From Rhizobium sp. P40RR-XXII (GTDB lineage: Bacteria > Pseudomonadota > Alphaproteobacteria > Rhizobiales > Rhizobiaceae): 64,000 nt of DNA. The stretch spans positions 1-64,000 of the forward strand of contig NZ_JABAII010000015.1 of assembly GCF_012641405.1 (NCBI RefSeq), given 5' to 3'. This document shows, piece after piece, positions 26,312 to 34,512 of the stretch (positions are counted from its first letter, which is position 1; each line of letters starts with the position of its first letter). The position numbers and the translations under genes were made by a program. The notes beneath the pieces were generated by a model. That model did not search any database, had not been told where the DNA came from, and saw only the letters and a program-made list of their open reading frames with translations.

Positions 26312-27220
26312 TCAGGCGGGACGATAGGCCCCTGAAAGCGCCGGCGGCCCATCGGTTTCCACCTGGCCCTTCTCGACCAGATCTTCCAGATGCGCCAGCA
26401 CCGAAAGCGCCGCCGCGCCGTGCAGGCGCGGGTCCGTATCGCGATACATCGCCTTCACCATATCAGGGATTAGCCGGTCGCCGGCCTTGATACGCTCCAG
26501 CACGGCGCGCTCGCGCATGCGGCGGTGGGTCCGCAATCCCCGCATGAAGGAGGCGGGCTCCTTCACCGGGCCGCCATGGCCGGGCAAAAACAACCTGTCC
26601 TCACGAGCAAGAAGCCGCTCCAGCGAGGCCATGTAATCCGCCATCGAACCGTCGGGCGGCGCGACGATCGAGGTTGCCCAGGCCATGACATGATCGGCCG
26701 AGAAGACGATGCCCGTGCCGTCAAGCGCGAAGCAGGCGTGATTTGCCGTATGACCCGGTGTCAGCAGCGCCGTCAGCTGCCAGCCGTCTCCTGAGACGCT
26801 TTCGCCATCGGCAAGCACGATATCCGGACGGAACTCCATGTCGGAGCTTTCGGCGAAGGGATTGACCTCGCCGTGATAGAGCGGCCGCGCGGCGCGATGC
26901 GGCCCTTCGCCGACGGTCAGCGCTCCCGTCTCCTCCTTCAGTCGCTTGGCAAGCGGCGAGTGATCGCGATGGGTGTGGCTGACGAAGATATGCGTGACCT
27001 CGCGTCCCTTCAATGCGGCCAGCAGGGCGGCGAAATGCGCCTCATTTTCCGGACCGGGATCGATGACCGCGACCGACGAGCCGCCGACGATATAGCTGTT
27101 TGTGCCGTGAAAGGTGAAGGCACTGGGATTGTTGACCGTCATCCGCTCGATGCCGGGTGCCGCCGGCACGGCGCGGCCGTAGGCGGGTTCGAAGGCAAGG
27201 TCGAAGTCGGGCGTGCTCAT
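26312..27220 (-). CDS. metallo-beta-lactamase-fold hydrolase
   Basis: 302 residues from ATG 27220. The metal site is H82-T-H84-R-D86-H87; later ligands are in TPGHTANHACF, FSADHVMAW and FLPGHGGP. The C-terminal winged-helix-like region (RGLRTHRRMRERAVLERI, then ALSVLAHLEDLVEKGQV) is of the LACTB2/RNase-like group of this fold, so the substrate could be RNA or a small thioester. Its start overlaps the cupin stop by four bases. Confidence 0.93.
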   Translation of the reverse strand: MSTPDFDLAFEPAYGRAVPAAPGIERMTVNNPSAFTFHGTNSYIVGGSSVAVIDPGPENEAHFAALLAALKGREVTHIFVSHTHRDHSPLAKRLKEETGALTVGEGPHRAARPLYHGEVNPFAESSDMEFRPDIVLADGESVSGDGWQLTALLTPGHTANHACFALDGTGIVFSADHVMAWATSIVAPPDGSMADYMASLERLLAREDRLFLPGHGGPVKEPASFMRGLRTHRRMRERAVLERIKAGDRLIPDMVKAMYRDTDPRLHGAAALSVLAHLEDLVEKGQVETDGPPALSGAYRPA

Positions 27221-27519
27221 GATTGCTTGTATTCGATTTCGATGAATGACATCGGCTCTGTGCCGGCATTGACCACATTGTGCTCGACACCCGCCTCGCG
27301 CCGGTAGGCGGCACCCTTGGGGATATCGACCTGCCGGCTGCCACCAGGCTCCTCCAGCAGAAACCGGCAATCCGTCATCGGCACCACGACATAGCCGAGG
27401 CCGTGGACATGATGCCCGGTATCGGCGCCAGGCTCGAAATCCCAGCGCGTGATGCGGCAGACGGCGTCATCAAGAAGCACGGTAGGCACGGCCGGCGGGC
27501 GGGCGCGAAACTGGCTCAT
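27217..27519 (-). CDS. small cupin-domain protein
   Basis: 100 residues forming one cupin barrel: WDFEPGADTGHHVHGLGYVVVPMTDCRFLL carries the first histidine/acid metal motif (GHHVHG...), and RREAGVEHNVVNAGTEPMSFIEIEY the second. Such single-domain cupins bind metal and act as isomerases, dioxygenases or binding proteins. It is translationally coupled (ATGA) to the metallo-hydrolase downstream, suggesting a common pathway that cannot be named. Confidence 0.9.
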   Translation of the reverse strand: MSQFRARPPAVPTVLLDDAVCRITRWDFEPGADTGHHVHGLGYVVVPMTDCRFLLEEPGGSRQVDIPKGAAYRREAGVEHNVVNAGTEPMSFIEIEYKQS

Positions 27520-27677
27520 CGGACCTCCTCATTCGCAATGCAGCGCAGCAAGACCTATCATAGCCGTCCGGAAAGCACACAGAAATATGCGTTCGCGCAT
27601 CACTTAGTCATTGTAGCGGGATGCGACCTTTGCTAATCAGACGCCGATTTGGCTGGCATGACAGCCATTTCCTCTGT

Positions 27678-27752
27678 TGGGGCGTCGCCAAGCGGTAAGG
27701 CACCGGTTTTTGGTACCGGCATTCCCAGGTTCGAATCCTGGCGCCCCAGCCA
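27678..27752 (+). tRNA. tRNA-Gln (anticodon TTG)
   Basis: 75 bases with encoded CCA. The acceptor stem TGGGGCG pairs with CGCCCCA, the anticodon stem CCGGT/ACCGG encloses loop TTTTGGT, and the T arm is CCAGG-TTCGAATC-CTGG. Very close to E. coli tRNA-Gln. Confidence 0.97.
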
Positions 27753-27934
27753 TCTGCTTTCCAATATTCCAAATCATGCGAACTTCATGATTTGCGGGCT
27801 CCAACAATAGTCTTTGCAACGTCAAAGACATTGTCTGAAGAAATTCCCGTCGCGAGCGCCGCTATCTCCACCACTTAAATATTGTTTGACCTTTTTCCTC
27901 CACTCTCGTCGCCATCATCTCGATACAGGCGATC

Positions 27935-29008
27935 ATGAACCACGCTCTCCACGAATTGCTGCTTTCCATCGTTGCCCCCTGCCACAATGAGGAGGAGGGG
28001 CTTGGCGAGTTTTGCCGGCGGGCGGTGGCGACGGCGCGGGGGATTGCCGGCGAGGCCTTCGAGATCATTTTGGTGGATGACGGGTCGACCGACGGCACCT
28101 GGGAGGCGATCGCCTCGCTTGCTAAGGAGACGCCGCAGGTGCTTGGCGTGCGGCTGATGCGCAATCACGGTCATCAGCTCGCCGCAACCGCCGGCCTTGC
28201 CGCCGCGCGTGGCGAGCGGGTGTTGCTGATCGATGCCGATCTGCAGGATCCGCCGGAACTGTTGCTGATGATGATGCCGATCATGGATCGCGGCGCGGAT
28301 GTCGTTTACGGCCAGCGTGCGCGCCGGCAGGGGGAGAGCTGGTTCAAGCTTGCCTCGGCCTCGCTCTTCTATCGGCTGCTGTCGCGGCTCGCCTCGGTGG
28401 CGATCCCGCGTAATGTCGGCGATTTCAGACTGATGCGGCGGCGCGTCGTCGATATCCTGCTGGCGATGCCGGAGCGGGATCGTTTCATCCGCGGCATGGT
28501 GAGCTGGATCGGCGGCAAGCAGGTGGCGCTGCCCTATGAGCGCGACGCGCGTTTTGCCGGCACGACCAAATATCCGCTGCGCAAGATGATCAATTTCGCG
28601 CTCGATGCCATCACCAGCTTTTCGACCGTGCCCCTGCGCATCAGCACCTGGCTCGGCCTCGTCAGCGCCGGCTGCGCGGCCTTGCTGTTGCTCTATACCC
28701 TCATCCGCTGGTTTGCGGGCGAAACGATCGTCGGCTGGTCCAGCATCATGGCGGCTATTACCGCCTTCAGCGCCATCCAGCTCATCTGCATCGGCATCAT
28801 CGGCGAATATGTCGGCCGTCTGGTGCAGGAAAACAAGCGGCGGCCGATGTTCATGATCGAAAGCCTGCTGCAGGGCGGCCGATCGCTCGATATCCCCAGC
28901 GATTTTTCCGATCTGGACGCGGTTGGCAAACGGCGCGCGCTGGACCGCGCCCTGAACGCCTCCGGTGACGCCGCCGATAGCGCGGAGCAGGTGAGGGCGA
29001 TCCGCTGA
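27935..29008 (+). CDS. family 2 glycosyltransferase, GtrB/ArnC-like
   Basis: 357 residues. GT-A domain with IVAPCHNEEEGL, nucleotide motif VDDGSTDGT (48-55) and metal motif DADLQDPPE (100-108). Two C-terminal membrane helices (about 230-255 and 268-290) place it with polyprenyl-phosphate glycosyltransferases (GtrB, ArnC, DPM1). It would load a sugar onto undecaprenyl phosphate for use outside. The TGA overlaps the next ATG by one base, so the two genes form a donor/acceptor pair. Confidence 0.94.
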   Translation: MNHALHELLLSIVAPCHNEEEGLGEFCRRAVATARGIAGEAFEIILVDDGSTDGTWEAIASLAKETPQVLGVRLMRNHGHQLAATAGLAAARGERVLLIDADLQDPPELLLMMMPIMDRGADVVYGQRARRQGESWFKLASASLFYRLLSRLASVAIPRNVGDFRLMRRRVVDILLAMPERDRFIRGMVSWIGGKQVALPYERDARFAGTTKYPLRKMINFALDAITSFSTVPLRISTWLGLVSAGCAALLLLYTLIRWFAGETIVGWSSIMAAITAFSAIQLICIGIIGEYVGRLVQENKRRPMFMIESLLQGGRSLDIPSDFSDLDAVGKRRALDRALNASGDAADSAEQVRAIR

Positions 29009-30726
29009 TGCGGCAACGATCAGCCAGCGCACCATTGGCCCAAGGCGCGGCCGCTTCCCCGAGCGTGCACGAAACAGTCGACGCGGATGCCGCCATTGTC
29101 AGGCAGAAGCCGGGTCTGGCGATTGCCGCCTTTCTGATCCTGGTCGCGCTTTTCGTCGCTGTCTTCAAATTCCCGCCGATCCTCGATTATCCCAATCACT
29201 ATGCCCGTATGTGGCTGCTGGCCGGCGGCATCAATACGCCCCCGTTCCACGAGATCTATGCGCTCGATTGGAACAGGACATTCACCAATGTCGGCATCGA
29301 TCTCGCCGCCTATTGGCTGGGGCCGATGATCGGCGTTTCGCTATTGGCACGCATCTTCCTCTTCATGGCGATCGTGCTGCCGCCGCTCGGCGCGATCACG
29401 CTGCACCGGCGCCTGCATGGCGGCGGCTATTACTGGCAGATCGGCATATTGTACTTCGCCTGGTGCGCGACGCTGATCGGCGGTTTCATCAATTTCCAGA
29501 TCGGGCTCGGCATGGCGCTGCTCTTCGCAGGCGCCGATCATGCCCTGCAATCGCGCAAGCCGGCCGTGCTGTTCGTTTGGCGCCTATTCGCCGGCCTGCT
29601 GCTGACAGTCATGCATATCTTTTCGCTGGGCTTCTACATGGCGCTCGTCTGCGGGCTGGAATTCTCGCCGACGATGGCGGCCTTGAGATCGCCTGGGGCT
29701 TTCCTGCGCCTATGCGGCAGGCTTCTGATCGCGATGCTGGCCTGCGCCCTGCCGGCGATTTGCCTGTTCTTCTATCAGCCTGTCCTGCCCGATGGCGGCG
29801 GCGGTCTGGATGCCTCCTGGAATGATTCCGTCGTTCTGATCCTGGCGAACCTCATGTCGGCGTTGTGGAGCTATGCGCTGCTGGCCGACATGCTGCTCAT
29901 GATCCCGCCGATCCTTATCTGCACCTATGCGGTGCGCACGCGCCGTCTGACCATCCATGCCGGCATGGCGATCGCGGCCGCCGGCCTGCTGCTTCTGTCC
30001 TGCATTGCGCCGCGCCACATGCTCGGCACCGGCTGGATCAGCTGGCGCTTCCCGATCATGACGGCGCTTGCGGCCATGGTGATGATTTGCCCCTTGCCGC
30101 GCCTGCCGCGTCGCCAGGCATTGATCGTCATGCTCGTGCTTTCGGCCGCCGTGCTGGGACGAACGGCCTGGATCGGCTTCAACTGGCGGCAGGGGGACGC
30201 CGATGCCGCTGCCGTTCGCACCGTGCTTGCGTCAGTGCCCGAGGGCGCGGCCATCCTGCCGATCATGCGGCAGCCGAACGAGCACGGCGTTGCGGATCAT
30301 CGCTATTTCGCCTGGAACCAGGATACGTTCCGGCATCTGCCGACGCTTGCCGTCCCTTACGCCCATGCCTTCGTGCCCACGCTCTTCACCGCCAGGGGCA
30401 AGCAGCCATTGACGATATTGCCGCCCTGGAGCGGCATCGCCGTGCCGGAAGGCAATCTTTTCTCGATAAGCCTGCTGGATTGCCCCGACGAGATCAGGGC
30501 CGTCAGCGGCATTGCGTCCTATCTCAGCGATTGGCGGCGGCACTTCGATTTCATTCTACTCGTCAATGCGGATGCCGAGGATCGCTTCGGCGGTGACGTG
30601 CCGCAAGGCGTGAGGCTTGCCGCTGAAACGCCCTTTGCCAAGCTCTATGCCGTCGACAAGGGCTTCATGCCGGCTGCCGATGCGCCACGGCCAAAAAGCT
30701 GCGCCGAGCTTGCCGCGGCAAACTGA
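29008..30726 (+). CDS. multi-spanning membrane protein, probable GT-C transferase
   Basis: 572 residues with about ten membrane segments between residues 35 and 400, then a soluble periplasmic domain (about 410-570). After the first helix comes FKFPPILDYPNHYARMW, where an Asp/His-containing loop is placed as in GT-C glycosyltransferases. Coupling to a GtrB-like enzyme supports a role in transferring a lipid-linked sugar to an exported glycan or protein. No closer family was recognised, so the function is inferred from layout and context. Confidence 0.75.
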   Translation: MRQRSASAPLAQGAAASPSVHETVDADAAIVRQKPGLAIAAFLILVALFVAVFKFPPILDYPNHYARMWLLAGGINTPPFHEIYALDWNRTFTNVGIDLAAYWLGPMIGVSLLARIFLFMAIVLPPLGAITLHRRLHGGGYYWQIGILYFAWCATLIGGFINFQIGLGMALLFAGADHALQSRKPAVLFVWRLFAGLLLTVMHIFSLGFYMALVCGLEFSPTMAALRSPGAFLRLCGRLLIAMLACALPAICLFFYQPVLPDGGGGLDASWNDSVVLILANLMSALWSYALLADMLLMIPPILICTYAVRTRRLTIHAGMAIAAAGLLLLSCIAPRHMLGTGWISWRFPIMTALAAMVMICPLPRLPRRQALIVMLVLSAAVLGRTAWIGFNWRQGDADAAAVRTVLASVPEGAAILPIMRQPNEHGVADHRYFAWNQDTFRHLPTLAVPYAHAFVPTLFTARGKQPLTILPPWSGIAVPEGNLFSISLLDCPDEIRAVSGIASYLSDWRRHFDFILLVNADAEDRFGGDVPQGVRLAAETPFAKLYAVDKGFMPAADAPRPKSCAELAAAN

Positions 30727-30745
30727 TGAAACCCGCAAACGCAAA

Positions 30746-30769
30746 CGGGCGGCCCTCGCAGGCCGCCCG
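30746..30769. terminator. GC-rich hairpin between convergent genes
   Basis: A 9-bp stem CGGGCGGCC/GGCCGCCCG with a 6-base loop. On the minus strand it is followed by a T-rich run (GTTTGCGTTTG), so it mainly terminates the minus-strand lipoprotein gene; it lies 19 bases past the plus-strand stop and can serve both. Confidence 0.75.
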
Positions 30770-30799
30770 CTGGCATTGTCCCGTGATGAAGCTCCGGCC

Positions 30800-31207
30800 T
30801 CAGCTTGCCTTTTCCGGCGGAGCCAGAAGTTCGGCGCAATAGGACGAGCCGCTGACACCCGGCTGGTCGCCGAGAATTTTGACCGAACGGATCTCGTAGC
30901 TCTGATTGGTGACGATATCGGCCTTGCAGCTGAGAGAGCGCTTGCCGCTCTTCTTGCCGTCCTTGGTGACGATGGTCACGTTCTTGTAGCCGCCGCGCCA
31001 AGTGTAGACGCGGTTGCCGCTTTCGTCGCGGTCGGAGATCGGCGGGCCATAGGCCGCGAAGAAGCGGCCTGCGGATTGACCCTGCCAGCGATCCTGAACG
31101 GGGTTCTTCGCAAGCAGCGGCAGGGCTGCTGTCGTTGTCGTCGTCGTGGTGCTGCAGCCGGCCAGTGCCAGCAACAGTCCAGCCGCGGTGATCATGCGGA
31201 TATTCAT
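30800..31207 (-). CDS. small lipoprotein, unknown function
   Basis: 135 residues. Signal with lipobox LAGC (Cys18) followed by a run of seven threonines (20-26). The mature domain includes FFAAYGPPISDRDESGNRVYTWRGGYKNVTI, and two cysteines (LSCKADI, SSYCAEL) that may form a disulfide. The YGPP...Y.W pattern resembles outer-membrane assembly or SmpA-like small lipoproteins, but only weakly. Monocistronic, convergent with the glycosyltransferase pair. Confidence 0.82.
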   Translation of the reverse strand: MNIRMITAAGLLLALAGCSTTTTTTTAALPLLAKNPVQDRWQGQSAGRFFAAYGPPISDRDESGNRVYTWRGGYKNVTIVTKDGKKSGKRSLSCKADIVTNQSYEIRSVKILGDQPGVSGSSYCAELLAPPEKAS

Positions 31208-31510
31208 CGTGTCGTCCTTGAGCTTCTGTCACGCATTCGGTCGCGGAAAGGCCGCTGTCCCACGGCATTTTCCATCTGTCCCGCCTAGGGCTTTAGCGCC
31301 AAAGCCGGCAAAAGAAAATTCCCATCCGCGTGTAGAAGCGGGATTTTACCTCTTCTGTTGCGACTTTTGCACGCCGGCATTTTCGGTACCGGTTTCCTGC
31401 CGATTTTCTAGGCAGACGCGGCTGTAATTTTTTCGTCAAAAATCAAAAGGTTTTTCGAGATTGGTGCTTGTGCATCAAAAATGGCTGGTCTATAGAAGCG
31501 CCGCTGGTCA
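31208..31510. other. intergenic, promoter region of lipoprotein gene
   Basis: 303 bases between the minus-strand lipoprotein start and tRNA-Pro. It must hold the promoters of both. I see no ORF with a ribosome site, no long repeat and no RNA motif. Confidence 0.4.
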
Positions 31511-31587
31511 CGGAGTGTAGCGCAGTCTGGTAGCGCACCACGTTCGGGACGTGGGGGTCGAGTGTTCGAATCACTCCACTCCGACCA
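31511..31587 (+). tRNA. tRNA-Pro (anticodon CGG)
   Basis: 77 bases with encoded CCA. Acceptor CGGAGTG/CACTCCG, anticodon stem CCACG/CGTGG with loop TTCGGGA, T loop TTCGAATC. The AT-richer stretch that follows makes this a possible integration site, although no second copy of the tRNA 3' end was found downstream. Confidence 0.97.
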
Positions 31588-31595
31588 GCGAAAAG

Positions 31596-31617
31596 GCCCG
31601 CTAACGCGGGCTTTTTT
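31596..31617 (+). terminator. rho-independent terminator of tRNA-Pro
   Basis: GCCCGC-TAAC-GCGGGC followed by six T, starting eight bases after the tRNA. Confidence 0.95.
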
Positions 31618-31728
31618 CGTATTTGGGCTTCGTGCTGATTTCTTCACGGCAATGAATACGGCAGCACTAATGATCGGTGGGGCCGCCGGTACCTCGTCGT
31701 GCCTACCCAGAGATTTGAGCCACCGGGG

Positions 31729-32736
31729 CTATCTGTCCTTTCGGACGACAATCGCTTCCATATAGGTGCTCCTTCCACGCGGAGTTAGCGATAGGAACTC
31801 GTGATATGTGCCTTTCGTCGACTGCCCCACATTAGCACTAATCAAATTTAAGGCTATGAATTGAGCTTTAATAGTCGCCAAGTCCATATCGTTGATATCG
31901 AAGGGATTGTACTCGCATTTTGCCTCCTGCATCGCTAGTTTTACCGCATTCGAAATAACTCCATCAACCTTTGCCGTGGTAAGATCTGCGGCAAGAGGCA
32001 AAAAAATCGCGCGCCACTTCATCTTCATGGTGCGATCTGTGTAATTGTATTTTATCGAGTTCTGACTTGCTGGTCGGCGAGTGCGATATCGAAAAGTAAA
32101 TTCATCCTCAAGACCAGCTAGATTCTCATATTTTGGCGCAGATAATCCTTTAAGCATAGTAAGTTCAGCGCGAAGCGTGGCATTATCCTGCAAAGCCCTG
32201 TTTGCTTGTTCCAAAACCTGTTCGTTGGCTGCGGTGTCGCCTCTTATCCAACCAACTTGCGGCATTTGATTAAAGGCATGCATCAGTGCCTTAAGGACCA
32301 GTGATTCCAAACTCTGTCGCGAGGTCCATGTCTTAACGAGGCGACCGGTCACTACCTTTTGACGGAACGCTTGAAGTGCCGCGAACACTCCGGGCTCAAT
32401 GTCGCTCTTCCCGACAGCAATTTGGGACGGATCTTCATGGACAAATGCGAGTACAACTTTACCTGTCTGGATAGCGTAGTCGTATTCTCTTTCTGTGAAA
32501 CTCACTCCTTCGGCGTCCATAGAGCCATATCTGCCGCCAATGATCAGCAGATAGTAATCGCATTCATCGATAACTTTTTTGATATAGCCCAATTGCTCGA
32601 TATCCGCCGCTGGAAAGAGTTCCATGCCGGCTGGGATATGATTGAGGTCAAGAATGTTTCGGATTGCGTCTTGGCGCTCGTCTACAAGATCGCGAAAAGT
32701 CGACGATACAAAAACCTGATATTTCTTTGCTGCCAT
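31729..32736 (-). CDS. DUF4062-domain protein
   Basis: 335 residues. The N-terminal domain opens YQVFVSSTFRDLVDERQDAI and continues with IPAGMELFPA, CDYYLLIIGGRYGS and SFTEREYDYAIQTGKVVLAFVH, the defining blocks of DUF4062, a Rossmann-like domain related to TIR/SLOG-type sensor or effector domains and often found at the N-terminus of STAND ATPases. A coiled region (about 175-200) and a C-terminal domain ending YHEFLSLTPRGRSTYMEAIVV, perhaps a winged helix, follow; there is no ATPase module. Codons are clearly AT-richer than in flanking genes. Position beside a tRNA and lack of metabolic partners suggest a horizontally acquired, possibly defence-related gene (inference). Confidence 0.88.
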   Translation of the reverse strand: MAAKKYQVFVSSTFRDLVDERQDAIRNILDLNHIPAGMELFPAADIEQLGYIKKVIDECDYYLLIIGGRYGSMDAEGVSFTEREYDYAIQTGKVVLAFVHEDPSQIAVGKSDIEPGVFAALQAFRQKVVTGRLVKTWTSRQSLESLVLKALMHAFNQMPQVGWIRGDTAANEQVLEQANRALQDNATLRAELTMLKGLSAPKYENLAGLEDEFTFRYRTRRPASQNSIKYNYTDRTMKMKWRAIFLPLAADLTTAKVDGVISNAVKLAMQEAKCEYNPFDINDMDLATIKAQFIALNLISANVGQSTKGTYHEFLSLTPRGRSTYMEAIVVRKDR

Positions 32737-33092
32737 GCATAGTGATCCTTCAACCGGTTATGGAAGAAAGATAGCAACTTTAACTTTAAGGTGCTTGCCG
32801 CTACTTGGAAAATCCACCGCAGATTTTTATAATTCGCCGTCATCGCTGAGTAATCAGGCTTCGGCCGACCAGTCAACTTCTTTCCGCTCGATTGTTTTTC
32901 TGTGAGCTGCAGCCATCAGGCGAGTATTTTTAGTTACAACACCACCAGGAATCGGCCACTATAAAGCGGGTTGCCATCGGCACTTTTGTTCGGCGATCTT
33001 CAGATCGTTACTCGGCACGGGCGCGGGGCCGCATTTCTGCGGAACTGGAGCGGTGGGCTTATTCCTGCTGTGAAGCAAAAGAGGGCATCAAC
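32737..33092. other. AT-richer intergenic segment of the putative island
   Basis: 356 bases upstream of the DUF4062 gene. It should contain that gene's promoter. A minus frame ending near 32960 encodes about 30 residues rich in Pro/Val with CGPAPVPSNDLKIAEQ; it has no good start and may be a gene remnant. No inverted repeats typical of an insertion sequence and no tRNA 3'-end duplicate were seen. Confidence 0.4.
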
Positions 33093-33218
33093 GTGGTAAA
33101 CAAGTTGAGGTCAAAATTGGTGAGGGTGCGGGCATATGTCCGCCGAAGATTCAATCGCCAGGAGCATGTACGTGCTCATTGGCGGTCGCATCCGGATCAG
33201 CTCTCATTTAATTTTTAG
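33093..33218 (+). CDS. small basic protein (41 aa), VRAHWRS-type
   Basis: 41 residues from GTG 33093, with GAGGG seven bases upstream. Strongly basic: RVRAYVRRRFNRQ followed by HVRAHWRSHPDQ. The V-R-x-H-x-R-S-x-P arrangement resembles small phage/plasmid-associated proteins with the pattern YTRxDGTxVRxHxRSxPD, which I recall occurring near KTSC genes. A KTSC gene follows 75 bases later, which supports it being real. Function unknown. Confidence 0.5.
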   Translation: MVNKLRSKLVRVRAYVRRRFNRQEHVRAHWRSHPDQLSFNF

Positions 33219-33293
33219 GCTAGGCGCGTGCACCTAGTCGTCGATGGCAACTCAAATTGGCAATTCGGCCAACATTTTGAGGGATTCGCGTGA

Positions 33294-33497
33294 ATGCCAT
33301 ATTTGAGATCTTCGGCGATCCGTCGCGCGGAATACATCAGCCAGGCCGCGACGCTGCAGATTTGGTTTGTCGAAAGCGGCGGTCCATACGATTACTATAA
33401 CGTACCGGAAAGCGTCTATCTCGGGCTCATCAGTGCGGCTTCCCCAGGCACCTATTACAATAACTATATTCGGGATCGTTACAGGTCGAATCGTTAA
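33294..33497 (+). CDS. KTSC-domain protein
   Basis: 67 residues. SSAIRRAEYISQAATLQIWF followed by GGPYDYYNVPESVYLGLISAASPGTYYNNYIRDRY is the KTSC domain almost in full (short beta strands, VPESVY, S-x-G-x-Y/F-x-N-x-I). KTSC domains are short, possibly nucleic-acid-associated modules, found alone or fused to lysyl-tRNA synthetase-like and phage proteins; no activity is proven. GAGGG precedes the ATG by 10 bases. It belongs to the AT-richer stretch after tRNA-Pro. Confidence 0.82.
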   Translation: MPYLRSSAIRRAEYISQAATLQIWFVESGGPYDYYNVPESVYLGLISAASPGTYYNNYIRDRYRSNR

Positions 33498-33514
33498 TGT
33501 AGTTTCATACGAAA

Positions 33515-34327
33515 ATGAGCTTCAGGTTGCACATATGGCATGCGTTCGTTGCCGGCTTTGCTGGTGGTCTTTTCGCGTTTGCTGTTGGCCGAGAAGTTTG
33601 GTGGGCTTTTGCGCGAAGACCAGCCGGCATTGTGATCAGTGAAGCCTTGAGCGCAATTGGGTTGCTTCGCTGGATCGATACCACTCTAATCACCGGTATC
33701 GCAGCTGTTATTGCTGCATTTGTAAGCGTGCGCGCTGTACATCAGCAAATCGCATCTGAACGAAAAATGGAAGAGGACCGGATAGTGGCGCAACACGCGG
33801 CAAGTCGAGCCGTGTTGCCTTTGGTTCTCAGTAGAATTTGCAGGTATGCCAAGGGTACTGGTACGACACTCAACATCGCCCTGAAGCGATGCCAAGGCGA
33901 GGCACTACCTAGAAGCGTTAAGCTTAGCGAGATTCCAGATCCTCCCAATACTGCGATCGATTCCCTGAAAGAGTTTATTCAATTCTCAAACACTGCTGAT
34001 CGCAGGTTTGTCGCAGATTTGTTATCCGACATTCAGGTCCATAGTGCTCGTCTTGAGGGAATGATTCTGGAAAGAGAGCAAGGACGGCCGGTCCTGGCGC
34101 TCAACCTAGAGGAATATATTTTCGACGCAGCGGAAATATACGGTCGTGCCTCGGCTTTGTTCGACTACGCTCGCGGCGAAAACAACTCTATGCCCAGCAC
34201 ACTCTATGCAGAGGATATTTTCCCTGCGCTAAGTGCTTTCGAGATATGGGACTCTTCGCGAGAGGTGTTGATTGGTCGCATTGCGAGGCGTCATCAAGCT
34301 GATCCTGCGCGGCGCGATAATCACTAA
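33515..34327 (+). CDS. hypothetical protein with two N-terminal membrane helices
   Basis: 270 residues. Helices around 8-28 and 55-73 flank a short loop, then a mainly helical cytoplasmic part begins with a coiled stretch (RAVHQQIASERKMEEDRIVAQHAASRAVLP). No family motif recognised. Its codons are AT-richer than those of the genes to the right, and it begins 17 bases after the KTSC stop without a strong ribosome site, so it may be read through from that gene. The right-hand edge of the foreign-looking stretch lies near its end. Confidence 0.7.
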   Translation: MSFRLHIWHAFVAGFAGGLFAFAVGREVWWAFARRPAGIVISEALSAIGLLRWIDTTLITGIAAVIAAFVSVRAVHQQIASERKMEEDRIVAQHAASRAVLPLVLSRICRYAKGTGTTLNIALKRCQGEALPRSVKLSEIPDPPNTAIDSLKEFIQFSNTADRRFVADLLSDIQVHSARLEGMILEREQGRPVLALNLEEYIFDAAEIYGRASALFDYARGENNSMPSTLYAEDIFPALSAFEIWDSSREVLIGRIARRHQADPARRDNH

Positions 34328-34512
34328 TGCGAGTACTTGCGGTAGACTTGACTTGGAGCCTGGATGCAGCCCTCCGTCGCATTACGGCTAACATCGGACC
34401 TGCTTTTGCAAAACCGCTCTTTTTGTCGCCCGAAGCACCATATACAAGGAAAAGGGACGCGCATCCGACTCAGGCGAGAGTTCGGCTGTCGGTGCTGAAG
34501 CGGAGTGACGGA

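Noticed and set aside
27637..27831. Small minus-strand frame over tRNA-Gln
   Set aside because: It covers the tRNA and is a known kind of spurious prediction.
31511..34500. Attachment-site duplicate of the tRNA-Pro 3' end
   Set aside because: I looked for the T-arm/acceptor sequence downstream of the AT-richer stretch and found no match beyond a few bases, so integration at the tRNA is not proven.
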